Shown here in pieces: positions 53,334-64,000 of a stretch of 64,000 nt of DNA. The notes beneath the pieces were generated by a model. The model worked only from the letters and a program-made list of their open reading frames with translations. It had not been told where the DNA came from and did no database searches. The stretch comes from Hofstenia miamia. Taxonomy: Eukaryota; Xenacoelomorpha; Acoela. How positions within the stretch are numbered: position 1 is the stretch's first letter; each line of letters starts with the position of its first letter. The stretch is taken from the NCBI GenBank assembly GCA_004352715.1, contig SCFE01000003.1, positions 1,640,901 to 1,704,900 of the forward strand. Reading direction: 5' to 3'. Position numbers and translations under genes: made by a program.

Positions 53334-54567
53334 TATTTAAAATGGCTTAGCAACGTGATATAATATAATTAGACTACATTTAAAGTAGATTGATCTTAAT
53401 TTTTATATAAGTTTGCATAATTGATGTTGTCACAGATCTTCAGTTTTTTCTAATTGTTGTAGGTATTTAATGTTAAAAGGATTTTCTGTGTAATATTTTT
53501 ATGGGTTGTAGCTTTACAAATTTTTAATTTCTGCTCATTTGTGGATTTAAATTGAATTTATTTTGTTTTTATAGTGTCACATTATTTCTCACAGATATAC
53601 AATTGTGATTGTCTAAAATATTTCTTAAAGGACAGTTCATTTATAATTTTATTGGACATTAAATTTAGGCGAGGTAATTATTAATTTACATGCATATCTG
53701 CATAATTCTAATAAATTTGAATTGCACTATATATGTTTATGCAATTAATAAATGGTTGGAGATAACAAATTTTGTTTTTTGGGGTATTGAAAAAATTGTT
53801 TGAAAGTTAAATCTTCAGATAACATTGAATTTTAAAAAATTTATTAAATATGAGATTCTTCAATTGAATGATATTATAAAGAATATTTTTTGTTGATTGT
53901 TATTAAGTTTAGCAACTCTATTTAATCCAAGGCGGCTGACAGTGTAATTATTAAAAATACACCTTCAACTGCGTTAAAGTAAAATATATGGTGATTTTCA
54001 ATTGTTAAATGTTTAGTAAGTGACAACTTTCAGTGGTTTTGAATAATGCAATGAAGATATTATGAATTTTTATACAATGGTATTATGATCGTAGAAATCC
54101 ATGTCAAATTTAAGATACAATAGAGCTATAATTAAGGAAGACTGGTGCATTGCATTAATTAATTAAATTTGATAATTATAGACTAGATAGGGTAAATATG
54201 CACTACCGTATTTAAAAAAAATATTGAGAATGTATTACGAAGTAAATCATAAAAAATATTTTTAAATGATTTCTAGTAAATGTAAAATTTTATAATTTTT
54301 TAAAAACTATGTTAAGATTAAATCAGAGATTTACTTTTCAAATAGATGACTACAATTTAAAACAGACATTGTGTATATAAAATTGAAACGAAAATTCAAA
54401 AATAACAGTAGCATTAATGCTATTAATTTGCAATAGCAGCTCTAGCTACGGAGTGAGCTAATATAATGCTCAATTGAGCAAAAATTCATATTTGGCTAAC
54501 CATTTATTATATTGTTCAGTTCTCTTAGTGATTTGATACTTTTAATAATATTTTATTTAATTAAATA
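53334..54567. other. No recognisable gene
   Basis: Strongly AT-rich, no frames of note. Confidence 0.5.
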
Positions 54568-54890
54568 ATGGGATATTGTAAACAAACGGTTACCTTTTGG
54601 CAAAATTCTTTCTTTTTCTTATTTGAATAGTGCTTTCAATAAAGTTCAAAAAGATATTATTTAATAAATCATTCCTAAATTGCATAATTAAGAATCATAT
54701 ATAAAAACACTAGATACGTGGAATGTATAAAAAATATTGGGGATTACATTTGCTTTCATTTATTCCAAAATTTGCAATAATGTTTAGTTAGGATATACTT
54801 ATTATAATTGGCTTAACTAACAACAATTGAAATATTTGTAAACATCAATTTCTGTAAATATTGACTTTTGTTTTGTGCATTGTGTAATAT
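54568..54890 (+). repeat. Dispersed repeat, copy 2
   Basis: Diverged direct copy of 51603-51945. Confidence 0.85.
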
Positions 54891-55562
54891 CTGCTTCTCC
54901 TTGCGAGGGGCTCCTAATTTACATGCAGAGACATTCTTAGCAGATCTATGTGTTTAAAAAAATATCAATGGTGGTTGCATATTAATAAATCGCCCTATAA
55001 CCTAGGAACTTAGTGTAGGTTACAAGAACTAAAGAACGAAAAGACTTGTGACTGCTGACTCAATTTCAAATAACACCAGTACAGCAATGTAATGGCCTCT
55101 GGCCAACGCCATACAAGCGATCAATAATAATGTTTACTGTACAAATGAGTTTAATAAACCAATTCGATAGTGTTACTAATAGTTCCACAATACTTAATTT
55201 CTACCTCACCTCGATCACCATGACGGTTGTTATTGTCCCCTACTGCCTTTTAGCTTCTGTTTGCTCACAATTCCTCTGCAATTTAATATATGTATGAAAA
55301 TGATGGGACTCTCACATATTTAATTTCTGACTAGCCATATCCCTAATCTCATTTGGATCTCATTTGGAGTGGTCCATGCAAGTAAACTCTCACATGGCAG
55401 TTTCAACGCTCATGCAGCACTCAGTAAACTATGTGGTCCTACAGATTAATTACAAAAAGAGCAGATGATATCAATGATGTATTAAATAAAATAAGAACGA
55501 ATACTGCATAAAATTAATATTAAAATATAGCATTGAAGAAGCACTCTTTGTAAATTGAATCT
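54891..55562. other. No recognisable gene
   Basis: Less AT-rich than the preceding kilobase, but no family motif is readable in any frame. Confidence 0.45.
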
Positions 55563-55570
55563 GTGACGAG

Positions 55571-56785
55571 CAGTGGCGGCTCGTGCTTTCAAAAGCTAGG
55601 CAAGCAAATATTTTTAAGCAACCAAACTAGTATAAATAATAAACCATGAAAAATATATTTATATGTGAAATACCTGAGGGCGATTTTTTTCAAAAAGATA
55701 TTTGTAATATTATTATTATAAAAATAAGATTAGTCCTGCAGTTCATTTAGTAAAACATTTTCAAGAAAAATTGCTAATAATTTCTTTAGTTTTTGTTCCT
55801 CTAATCAGTTCCTCTTGAATTTGTTTAAATTTGCTTTATTTTAGCTAAGGAAGTCGACAAATCATGCATTTCAAAATATCGAATACGAATTTTATTGATT
55901 TACAATTGGAGCCATGCCAATGATAGCAAACTTGAGATTAATTACAAAGTTTTTCAAGATTGCGGAAATTAGAGTAGAAATTTAGAGCAGAATAGGCAGT
56001 TGAGGGCAATCACATTTAAATTGCTCAAAGTTTTTAAAATTTAATAATTCTATAAAACGGCATTGCATAGGGATGTGAAACTGGCATCCATTTGAGTGCA
56101 TATGCACATGACGCCAACTTATATCAAAATATGTCTTTCTTAAATTATCCAAGTTTCATTTGATTTTTGAAAAAATTGGTTGCATATTAGGAGAAAAAAT
56201 TCGTCTTGCATTAACAATTCCTATAAATTTTCAACATTTCTGTCAAAGAAAAACAAATGGCTACAGTATTCTTATTTAAGAATTTGTACAAGGATAAAAA
56301 ATGCGAAAAAGTCATCCCAGATAGGAGCCTTGCTCAAATATATTCTGTTTCCGGCACTGCTTGAATAGAGCAATGTTTCTGATTGATATTTAAATAATAT
56401 CATTTTTACTTTTGGGTTATTGTATGGAACGAAAATATTTCGCCTGATTCTTTTACAACAACTGTGTTTCATCAATGCGAAGCAATGAACGGACTGCTTG
56501 ACTTGCTAGCTAAATCTTAGCGCAATGAGATGAGAAAAACGGATATAATTTAATCGTTTGAGCGAGAGTAGGTACAACATTAATGCGTCTGCTTATTGCT
56601 GTGGCGCAATCATTTAATTATTATAAAAGCAAATTGTAATGAATGTTGTTTTAACGCAAACTAAGTATTTACGATTTGTACAATTGTATAGATATAAATT
56701 CATACAATTAAGAATGAAATTCATTTATTAAAGAATTATTGGGCAAGCACTGCTTGCCTTGCTTACACGCATGAGCCCGCCTATG
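55571..56785. mobile_element. Non-autonomous hAT-like element with 8-bp target duplication
   Basis: Starts CAGTGGCGGCTCGTGC and ends with a near complement (GCATGAGCCCGCCTATG). Subterminal AGGCAAGC words lie near both ends. GTGACGAG flanks both sides (55563-55570 and 56786-56793), a perfect 8-bp duplication. The 1215-bp interior is AT-rich with no recognisable transposase; short frames at 56180-56475 have no motif. Confidence 0.9.
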
Positions 56786-56793
56786 GTGACGAG

Positions 56794-57199
56794 GATTAAT
56801 TAACTCACAAAAGCATGGCGACTGCAATGAATAATTATTGAGAAATAACACTTTCTACTGGTGAGTAAACAATACGCAATAACTAAGCTTAATTCACACT
56901 AACTAAGGTTAATGATCCCATTCACAAATCAGTTTTCGTATTTATAGTAAAAGTAATATTTTACCTCTTTTTCTAATTCAATTTCCTTCTCTTTCTTTTA
57001 CAATTGTCAAAACAAAATAATATGCACACTGTGACAAAAATATTAATTTCACATTTACAATAATATTATCTCAGTAATATGATTAACTTAACTTTTGCTC
57101 TTAAGCCAAAAAGCCTTAACTAAAATATTTAAAACTGATCAAAAGCTAAAACTAAAATTATGGTTTTAGCATAGTACTTACAGCTTCTCCAAAAATTTA
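56794..57199. other. No recognisable gene; possibly 3' end of element 2
   Basis: AT-rich. A GGAGAAGC purine word followed by TGTAAG on the minus strand (about 57184-57195) could be a polypurine tract and LTR start for the ORF3 relic to the right. No second LTR boundary was found to confirm it. Confidence 0.3.
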
Positions 57200-58071
57200 T
57201 CTATATGACTTATTAATCAGGCATTCTGCTAGTTTGTTGCTCCAAATTCTGATTCTCGCGAATTCAGTTTGCTTCATTTGTCTCATTACTGATTCCATCT
57301 CTGAGTTAGTTAAATTTTTGTATCTTATGTAAGTCGGCTCCTTCAAGTGACTGTTGGTTTCATATTTATTCCTTAAGGTGTGTTCCCACTATCGACTTTT
57401 ATCAGCAGATTTTAATCGAAAATGCAATTATTTTCGTTCACATTGGCGATTTTTCATCATCCGATTTTTTATCAGAAAAAGCGGAATTGGAAGAGTGTTC
57501 AGACTATCGATTTTTTATCAGATGATAAATTATCATCTTTTGATTGACAGTAAGAAAAACAACAACATCTGTTTATGGATTGGTTTGTATTGGAATGTAA
57601 ACAATGTTTGCATATTTTGAAGTTAAAATATTTCAACGACAATAATTTACGTTTTGGAAGTCTGTTTCCTACTTGAGAAGTAAACAATTAGTTTCAAGTA
57701 GCTATTCGACTAGTTTTAGTACCATTCAGACTATCGACTTTTATCAGCTGATAAATTATCAGATGACAGTAATCTGGCTGTTTTGCCAAAAAATCGGATG
57801 GAGCGTTCAGACTATCGACATTTATCAGCTGATAAAAAAGCAGATAGAGCGTTCACACTATCGACTTTTATCACCGATTTCTTGACAGATGATAAAAGTC
57901 GATGTGGGAACACACCTTTAGACTGTTAATTTTCATTGTGAATATGGCGTAGTGTTTCTCATACAGTTTGAAACCTTTTAATACAATCATTAATCTTAAC
58001 ATTGTGTCCATATCACTTTGGTGTGTGTCTTCTTTTTTCAATTGTGTTTCTGGGTAAAAGTGTGCAAGCAT
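57200..58071 (-). pseudogene. ORF3 C-terminal homologue in element 2
   Basis: The part right of the MITE (57921-58071) reads LAHFYPETQLKKEDTHQSD, then LMIVLKGFKLYEKHYAIFT. It aligns closely with FLHFYLDTHI...LMIALKGLCLYECLFDTFT of element 1 (44936-45075). Left of the MITE (57370-57200) the frame goes on as SEMESVMRQMKQTEFARIRI and WSNKLAECLI, a weaker match to the end of ORF3 in element 1. This shows that ORF3 was maintained in at least two diverged Gypsy elements. Confidence 0.7.
57377..57916. mobile_element. MITE, GGTGTGTTCCC ends, TTAA-type target
   Basis: The ends are inverted (GGTGTGTTCCCAC...TCGACTTTTATCA at both ends). Flanks are TTAA (57373-57376) and TTTA (57917-57920), one base different. 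The word TTCAGACTATCGACTTTTAT, with variants, recurs as direct repeats at about 57385, 57500, 57725, 57811 and 57850, often followed by CAGCTGATAAATTATCAG. It has the same terminal GGTGTGTT and same reiterated design as the MITE at 25481. Inserted into the ORF3 relic. Confidence 0.8.
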
Positions 58072-58129
58072 GTCTCATAGAGACATCCCTGGTGATACTT
58101 GATCAATAAGAGTAAAACTAAAAGACGGA

Positions 58130-58620
58130 ACTGTGAAGAAAATCAGAAGAAAAGATCTAAAATGGCATAACTGTGGAAATAAAGGGCACCTCAGAAAAGA
58201 TTATAAAAAACATATTAACATAATCAAGAGTGACAAAATCAACTTTGAGGAAGACCTAACTGAAAATGAGGAAAACCTCACCAAGGAGGATGAAGATGAA
58301 CAACAAACTGAAGATTTAAACTACTAAGAGCCGCTCTGCCTTGTGAAAACAATGCACAGGTTCTAATCATAACAAATTTACTAAAAACAAATACAATTAC
58401 AGTTGCAGTTAATGGTATAATGGTCAAAGCAATTGCAGATAGTGGAGCAGTAATTTCTGTACTAACAGACAAATGTGCAACAAAACTTGGATTTACCAGA
58501 AAACATCTAGAAGATGAGAAACATAAACTAATTAACCCCTCAGGCGACTATATTGATACCAAAGGTACACTTGAAGACATACCAATCAGAATTGCAAACA
58601 CCACATTTCAATAAATGTTC
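58130..58620 (+). pseudogene. Zinc knuckle and protease of element 2
   Basis: The knuckle KWHNCGNKGHLRKDYKKH has lost its first and last Cys (Trp and Tyr). The protease follows: VLIITNLLKTNTITVAVNG, then AIADSGAVISVLTDKCATKL with an intact DSGA active site. The frame 58420-58614 is open. The preceding block matches the VLVITSLLCTNIIPVDING of element 1, confirming a shared lineage. Confidence 0.75.
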
Positions 58621-59264
58621 ATTGTGATTGACACCAAAAGGAACCCCTGCTGTACAAAATGATTTCCTTACAAAAACAGATATATCATAGATTACACAAC
58701 AAAAACAATAAAAGTACAAGAAGAGATAATTATAATGGAAGACAAAGAACATCACAACAAAATGTTAAGATTCAAACTAAGTGAATATGTTAAACTTCAG
58801 CTAACAACAAGAAAATGTATGATTTTGAAAACCAAAGAAAAAATAATGACTGAAATCATGATATATTAACAAACAGGCATTAATACTAAAAAACTATCAC
58901 TACCATCAAGTTTGTGTGCTATGAAACAAGGCAAAAGCATGATTCCTATATTAAATGCAACAAATTGGATAATGAACATAAAAACAAAAAATGTCATAAT
59001 TTACTGGAAAAGATTAAGATCTGAGAAACAAACTATCAAAAAATGATCAACATAATCTACCAAAAAGATAACAAAGACTGCCAGATACCAGAGATAAACA
59101 ATGGTGAATACCAGCACCTAAGCAAACTCAAAAAGTAAAAATTAGTGAACACATTAAGAAAAAAACGAGAAAATCTTCAACTTTCAAGAAATCAGTGTAG
59201 GGAAAGCTGTAGGAGAAACTCATAAAATTGTTACAACAACAAAAGAGCCAATACAACTACCAAA

Positions 59265-59665
59265 CAGGTACTGATGGAGCCAGAAGACATTGAGAAAACT
59301 GCATTTATAACACCATACAGCCTATTTGAGTGGATGCACATGGAATTCAGACTATGCAACATGCCTGCAACTTTCCACTGCTATGTCACCAAAGTGTTGA
59401 AACACAACAAATAGAAGATAGAAGACAGGGTATACACATACATTGACAATATACTAATAGCAATTGATAAAGTGCAGTAGCACATTGAAAAATTAGACAG
59501 AATGTTAGCCATTCTATACAACATGGGACTAAGATTAAATGGCAACAAATGCAAGATCCTCAAAACACAAGTTGTTTTCTTGGGAAGACAAATACAACAA
59601 TGAAAAATCAAAATGAAAAACAATGCTAAAGTCATGGTACAAAACATTCAAAGTAAAAAACCAAA
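59265..59665 (+). pseudogene. Reverse transcriptase palm of element 2
   Basis: Reads IEKTAFITPYSLFEWMHMEF, then LCNMPATFHCYV, VYTYIDNILIAID and LRLNGNKCKILKTQVVFLG. This is the Ty3/Gypsy RT order. The catalytic YxDD is YIDN, so the second Asp is lost. Two stops interrupt the frame (after KHNK and KVQ). Element 1 lacks this domain altogether. Confidence 0.75.
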
Positions 59666-59689
59666 GAAGATCTTTAAAGAATAAATGGC

Positions 59690-60160
59690 TTCATAAAATA
59701 TTATGGATCATTTATACTGAATGTAGCACAGAAAACAAATAAGATGACAGTACTAATGAAAAAATCAGTAATATTTAAATGGGCATGGAAAGAGCAAGAG
59801 CAATTAGGTAATGTAAAAAAATTTGGATCAACTAAACTTGAAATGCTCACATTAGTAGATTGCATAAAGAAGTTCAGATATTTCTTAATGGATTAAAGCT
59901 GTCAAGTAAGAACTGACAACAGCAGCCTTGCATGGTTAAAAAAATCTTGGATGATAAGTCCTCAATAGTCTCAAGGTGGATAGAGTATTTAATTGAATTC
60001 AAATTTACAATAGAACACCATAAAGGAACTCTACACAAAAATGGTGACTTTTGGACATTTCTACCAGAATACTAGGGAGACACAGAAAAATTTAATGGAG
60101 AAAAGAAAACATTTGAATTCTTACCACACAATGAATATGAGATAAAAGCTAACAAGAAAG
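59690..60160 (+). pseudogene. RNase H of element 2
   Basis: Traces of KFGSTKLEMLTLVDCIKKF and VRTDNSSLAWLKK (about 59818-59945) match TKSEMLALIKSLKKF and VHTDNSVLAWLKK of element 1. The tether resembles IEFKFTIEHHKGTLHKNGDF. There are several stops. Confidence 0.65.
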
Positions 60161-60399
60161 GAAAACCAATAATGCCAATAGCCATAAAAGAAGAGATAAC
60201 AGAAGTGGAGATTATTGACAAACAGAATACAGATGCAATTTTGCAAGAGATAATCACCAAAATACAAGACAACAAAATAAAATTTGAAAAAATTGCTGAA
60301 AGTTACTTCCAAAGATATAAATGGAGAGTAAACAAACATAGATTGCTATATGTTGAAGGAAAATCACTTAGGATAGTGATAGCTTAATATTATAAATGA

Positions 60400-61090
60400 G
60401 AACTTGTGAGAAAGATACATATCAGAATCATACAAACCAAAATGACATTCAATGCAAGGTTCATAATGATATCAGTCAGGAAAACAGTAGGAGACATTAT
60501 TAATAAATGCACAACTTGTCTACTTGACTATAAACATCATTTCCTTAAACAAACACCACTGTTAGAAAAAATAATAGCAACATCACCAAATTAAATAGTC
60601 CATGTAGACCTAGAAAACTTGTCATGGGATGATGAGGGCTACCAATACATACTAGTCATAGTGGACAATTTTACTAAGTACACATGCATGATACCCCTAG
60701 ATTCAACAACAGTGAAAACAATTGCAGACAAAATAATGAAGGAGTGGATCCCAAAGTTTGATCCAATGGAAACAATCATATCTGATCACAGAGTACAATT
60801 TGAAAGCAAGTTATTCAAAGAATTACAAAACTAATTGAGATATTAAATGAGAAAACATCAGCATACCACCCACAAGTGAATGGAGCTGTAGAGAGATTGA
60901 ATAGAGCTATGATAAAATTAATAAGAGTAATGACATCTAGAATCAGCAGAAGAGATTGGAGAGAAGTACTAGAAATTTTACAGTATTTTTATAATACATC
61001 AGTACACTCCACCACAGGCATAACACCATAAAAGTGATGTATGGCAGAGAAGCCACAACACCAGTCTCAATGAATTACAACTATTAATTC
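60400..61090 (+). pseudogene. Integrase of element 2
   Basis: A zinc-binding remnant (IINKCTTCLLDYKHHF, 60499-60546) keeps the CxxC pair. Core: HVDLENLSWDDEGYQYILVI (first Asp), ETIISDHRVQFES (second Asp kept; the following Gly is Arg), and in a shifted frame AYHPQVNGAVERLNRAMIK (Glu kept). Then TSVHSTTGITP. Stops and frameshifts throughout; better catalytic residues than element 1. Confidence 0.8.
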
Positions 61091-61099
61091 TGAATAATG

Positions 61100-61565
61100 A
61101 AACTGAAAATAACCATGTAGAAAAAACTCAAAAAGAGGTAGGCAGAACAACAATAGGAGATACAGAAAACTTATGTAAAACAGATCTGCCCAAAAATAGA
61201 GAATTTTTTAAAAACAAACCACCTGAAATGGAGGAAGAATTCGTCCAAAAATTAGTAGACAATAAAAAAATAAGTCAAACAAAAATACAAACCCAAAACA
61301 GAGATGAAACTAATGTTCAATGAATCTACATTGTTAGAAATGAACAATAACAAAGCACCATTATGCAAAGCCATCCTTCCTAAATTCACAAAAAGAATAG
61401 GCAACTATTCACCAACATTCACAGAGTGGCTCCAAATATTTGAAATGAACATGAAGGAAAACAAAGTGACCCAAACAGCAGCAGTAAGTTTCCCACTATA
61501 CCTGAGTGGAGCAGCATACCAATACTATTTGGTACTCAATACAAAGACAAAAATAGACTATAAGA
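61100..61565 (+). pseudogene. gag fragment, plus strand, following integrase
   Basis: Reads EEEFVQKLVDNKK, then after a stop CKAILPKFTKRIGNYSPTF, TEWLQIFEMNMKENKVTQ and YLSGAAYQYYLVLNTKTK. It is a homologue of the minus-strand gag to the right (CKAILPKISRRIDNYSPTF). It breaks off at about 61565, where the sequence switches to the inverted gag. A gag directly behind integrase, with neither ORF3 nor LTR between, is abnormal. Confidence 0.7.
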
Positions 61566-62900
61566 TTTAGTTATCACTAATTTTTCATTAATTCTTGCAT
61601 TATTTTCCATCATTATTTGTATCACAAGTCCTTTCCTGATCATTTTGTCTAAGGAATCTTCCACATCACATTTAATTTGAAATTGTTGATGTATTGATTC
61701 TGGTAACCCCTTACAAATGTGTGAGAATAAGTCATACTTTGAGTACGTTTTTTCTCTAGAGCTCAGTTTGAGTAACCTCTCCACTTGTGACATATAGTTT
61801 CTTAAGTCATCTCTGTTATTCATTTTTGTTCCATTTAGTAACATTTGATATTGACTTTTGAAGCTTTTGTTGCTTAGTATTGTTGATACTCTCCTATTAG
61901 TTTTTTGTAATTTGTCTTTGTTTGAATGTCTAGTACCAGATAATGTTGGTATGCTGCTCTGCTCAAATACAGCAGAAATCTTGCAGCCGCTTGTTGTTGG
62001 GTTACTTTTCTCTCTCTCATACTCATTTCAAAGATTTGTAGCCACTTGTCAAATGTAGGTGAGTAGTTATCAATTCGTCTTGAAATCTTGGGCAATATTG
62101 CCTTGCATACAGATGTATTGTTATCTTTGTCTTCCACAAATATTGTATTTTCAAATGTAGGTTTTTTTTCTATTGGTTTCATTCAATTTTCTTGTACCTG
62201 TTTTGTTATATTTGTTATGAGTTTTTCAATAAATTCTTCCTCATTTTTGCTTGATTTATATCTATCCATTTGCATGTCCCTATCAGGTATTGCATTATTT
62301 AACTGTTGAGGCTTTTCAATTATTGTTTCTTCTTTGGTTTTTACTGTTTTGTCTCTTTTTTCTTCATCTCTTAATATCATCAATCATATTTCGTCTTTCA
62401 GGCTATCAATTTCTAATTGTTTATTCATGTTGTTTTCTTTAAGGTTGGTATTTTCTTTGTGTAATTCATTCATTAGACTTTGCAACCTTTCACTTTGAAT
62501 TTTTGTTTCTTTGTTTGCTTCAATTAATTTCTCTATTTGTTTTTGAAACAAATTCTGTTGTTCAGTTAGCCTTATGCTTGTATCTTCTATAATTTCATTG
62601 ATGCATTTCTCATTTTCATTATTTGATACTTTGATTTCAAATATCCTTTGTGTCAACTGTTCTATGCATCTTGTTAATTCTTGTCTTAAAATTTTGTAAT
62701 TTTCAATTATTCCTGTTAATTGAGCCATTGTAAGTTCAGTATTTGGCTGTACTGGCTGTAGCACTAATTCTTTCAGAGACAGTTCACTTTATGGGGACAT
62801 TATTGCTCCTTGCATTTCTGGGGTTTTTCTTGATGGGGGGTTTTTTGAAGTTTTGTTTTACTCCTAGTTTTCTTTTTTGAATTTACCATTATTATGTTTA
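61566..62900 (-). pseudogene. gag of element 2, minus strand
   Basis: From right to left: a basic start, a long coiled coil (62764-62384, with ENYKILRQELTRCIEQLTQR, LIEANKETKIQSERLQSLMN), a second charged segment (62383-62183) and a capsid-like region (62182-61874, CKAILPKISRRIDNYSPTFD, WLQIFEMSMRERKVTQQ). The end is at 61844-61566 (DDLRNYMSQVERLLKLSS, SKYDLFSHICKGLPESI). The last matches MYIMQVERLFCLSKLT of element 1. A few stops separate long open stretches. Confidence 0.75.
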
Positions 62901-63088
62901 GCTTTGAGTAATCCTTTGTTGGTTCTTTCCTGCTTTTTCATTATATTTGTTTCCCCTCTTCTTTCAATTTGTTCTTCCTTTATAGACTAAAACAATGTTC
63001 TTTGCACTGATTTTTTTTCTGGGTCTTTCCATTTTTCAATTTAGGATTTTCTTTAAATTTCCATCTTTTTACTCTTTTGCATGTTGGG

Positions 63089-63106
63089 TGCTTGTCACAG
63101 TCACCA
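63089..63106 (-). promoter_or_regulatory. Primer-binding site of element 2
   Basis: Minus strand TGGTGACTGTGACAAGCA directly follows the LTR end. Element 1 has TGGTGACAATGACGTGAT at the same place, so the start TGGTGAC and the later TGAC are shared. Confidence 0.6.
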
Positions 63107-63966
63107 TGTAGAATCTTGCCAACATCAGATTTAACTTAATTTAGGATTTTGCTTAACATAATTCTGTTTCATTTAGTATCCAATGTATGACAGACTCCAA
63201 TACCTTTTGATTTCCATGTAAATGTTAACTGTATAACTTAATTAATAGGACATTACCTAGACCTAATACCTCCAGTAACTACTGTCAATTTAGATTGAGA
63301 GTAATAGATGGTGCACAGGGTATCAACCCAACCTGAAGCAATGCATTAGAGGATCCTTGGTCTTTGTGAATTAATCCAGCTTCACTTGGACAACATTGAA
63401 GGAAATACCAATGGTTGACTCAGTGCATGGAATGTTGTCTCAGAAAACAAGTGTGTGTACTGTGTTAATAATTTAGTGCATTGATTGTCCTTGTTATTGT
63501 TGTGGTTAAAATATAAGAAAACAGTAACACAACTGTGGTACTTTAGCTTACTATCTTTCCTTAATTGTAATAACCCTAAAGATATAATAGTACATGCTAG
63601 CCCTTTATACATGTGAACAATCAATGTGGTCAGTGATAAATAAATTTCATAACTTAGTCTGGAGTCAGATAATTTACTATTAGGCAATCAATCAAATAAC
63701 CAAGAAAAATACAATCTAATAAACATGGCCTTTCTCATAAGGGTTAACCTAACAATAGTAATGACAATAATAATTGTTGAGTAATGAATGATAGGAAAGC
63801 TATAACAAGTAAAACTCCCTATTCTTATACCTAACCTAAAAGCACATCAAGTTAATGACAACTACCAGCTGCACTGCACTTTTGAAAGGCTGTATGTTCT
63901 TGCTGTTCCAGACTTCCTTTAACTGCAGTTGAGGACCACCATCAGGATTACTCTAGTGCTTCTACA
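63107..63966 (-). repeat. 5' LTR of element 2
   Basis: On the minus strand it begins TGTAGAAGCAC at 63966 and ends AGATTCTACA at 63107 (860 bp), with TG...CA and TGTAGAA/TTCTACA inverted ends like those of element 1. The boundary is inferred from these ends and the adjoining primer-binding site. No second LTR is available for confirmation. Confidence 0.65.
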
Positions 63967-64000
63967 GTTTAGCTTTCCATTTAATTTAATAAAATAACCT

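Larger units (their letters stand above)
57200..63966 (-). mobile_element. Rearranged Ty3/Gypsy relic (element 2)
   Basis: Read from the right on the minus strand: LTR (63966-63107), primer-binding site, gag (62.9-61.57 kb) and, at the far left, ORF3 (58.1-57.2 kb). The middle (58.13-61.56 kb) is on the plus strand: knuckle, protease, RT, RNase H, integrase and then a second gag piece. It belongs to the same lineage as element 1 (shared LTR-end sequence, PBS start, gag, protease and ORF3) but is more AT-rich and clearly diverged. An internal inversion, or two overlapping copies, explains the strand switch. A TTAA-type MITE sits within ORF3. Confidence 0.75.

Overview
The window is an AT-rich, intron- and repeat-bearing animal genome segment, most likely from an invertebrate. 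The evidence is one well-conserved metazoan gene (a GIPC-family PDZ protein) set among decayed transposable elements of nearly every eukaryotic class: Ty3/Gypsy LTR elements, Penelope-like elements, LINEs, a retroelement family with a C-terminal restriction-like nuclease, Tc1/mariner, hAT, and TTAA- and TA-type MITEs. I cannot name the species. Almost every other coding trace is a transposon fossil.

Layout. 1-3.3 kb: AT-rich DNA, a 1000-N gap, a promoter-like GC-richer patch with two 42-bp CCAAT repeats, and a nuclease-like retroelement tail. 3.6-9.1 kb: a LINE relic split at a TA by a Tc1/mariner element (4121-7423), which is itself interrupted and holds a second 1000-N gap. 10.2-13.8 kb: a minus-strand retroelement with RT and nuclease domains, partly duplicated around a single N. 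14.0-15.9 kb: a small cysteine-rich secreted-peptide candidate, then an inverted pair of Penelope-like fragments. 15.9-23.6 kb: mostly gene-poor, with two LINE RT scraps and a 1.04-kb block present twice that carries a recurrent 15-bp motif. 23.6-24.6 kb: GIPC, the only clearly intact host gene. 25.5-30.2 kb: a TTAA-type MITE, two plus-strand copies of the RT-nuclease element, and a hAT remnant. 32.6-34.0 kb: the 5' half of a LINE. 35.7-36.0 kb: a TA-type MITE.

37.0-46.2 kb is a complete-length Ty3/Gypsy element with LTRs, PBS, polypurine tract and TTAG target duplication. It has decayed gag, protease, RNase H and integrase, followed by a long third reading frame of unknown function. Homologues of this third frame occur in two other, diverged Gypsy relics (47.2-49.3 kb and 57.2-64.0 kb). 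This is the most interesting signal I found. 48.7-56.8 kb holds three non-autonomous hAT elements with perfect 8-bp target duplications, plus assembly- or haplotype-type duplications. 57.2-64.0 kb is a rearranged, partly inverted Gypsy relic with its LTR at 63107-63966 and a second TTAA-type MITE inside.

Five single Ns (12909, 21021, 29627, 39027, 49939) look like contig joins. Four of them border near-identical duplicated sequence, so several duplications here may be unmerged haplotypes rather than biology. All identifications come from reading conserved motifs by eye. No similarity search was run.
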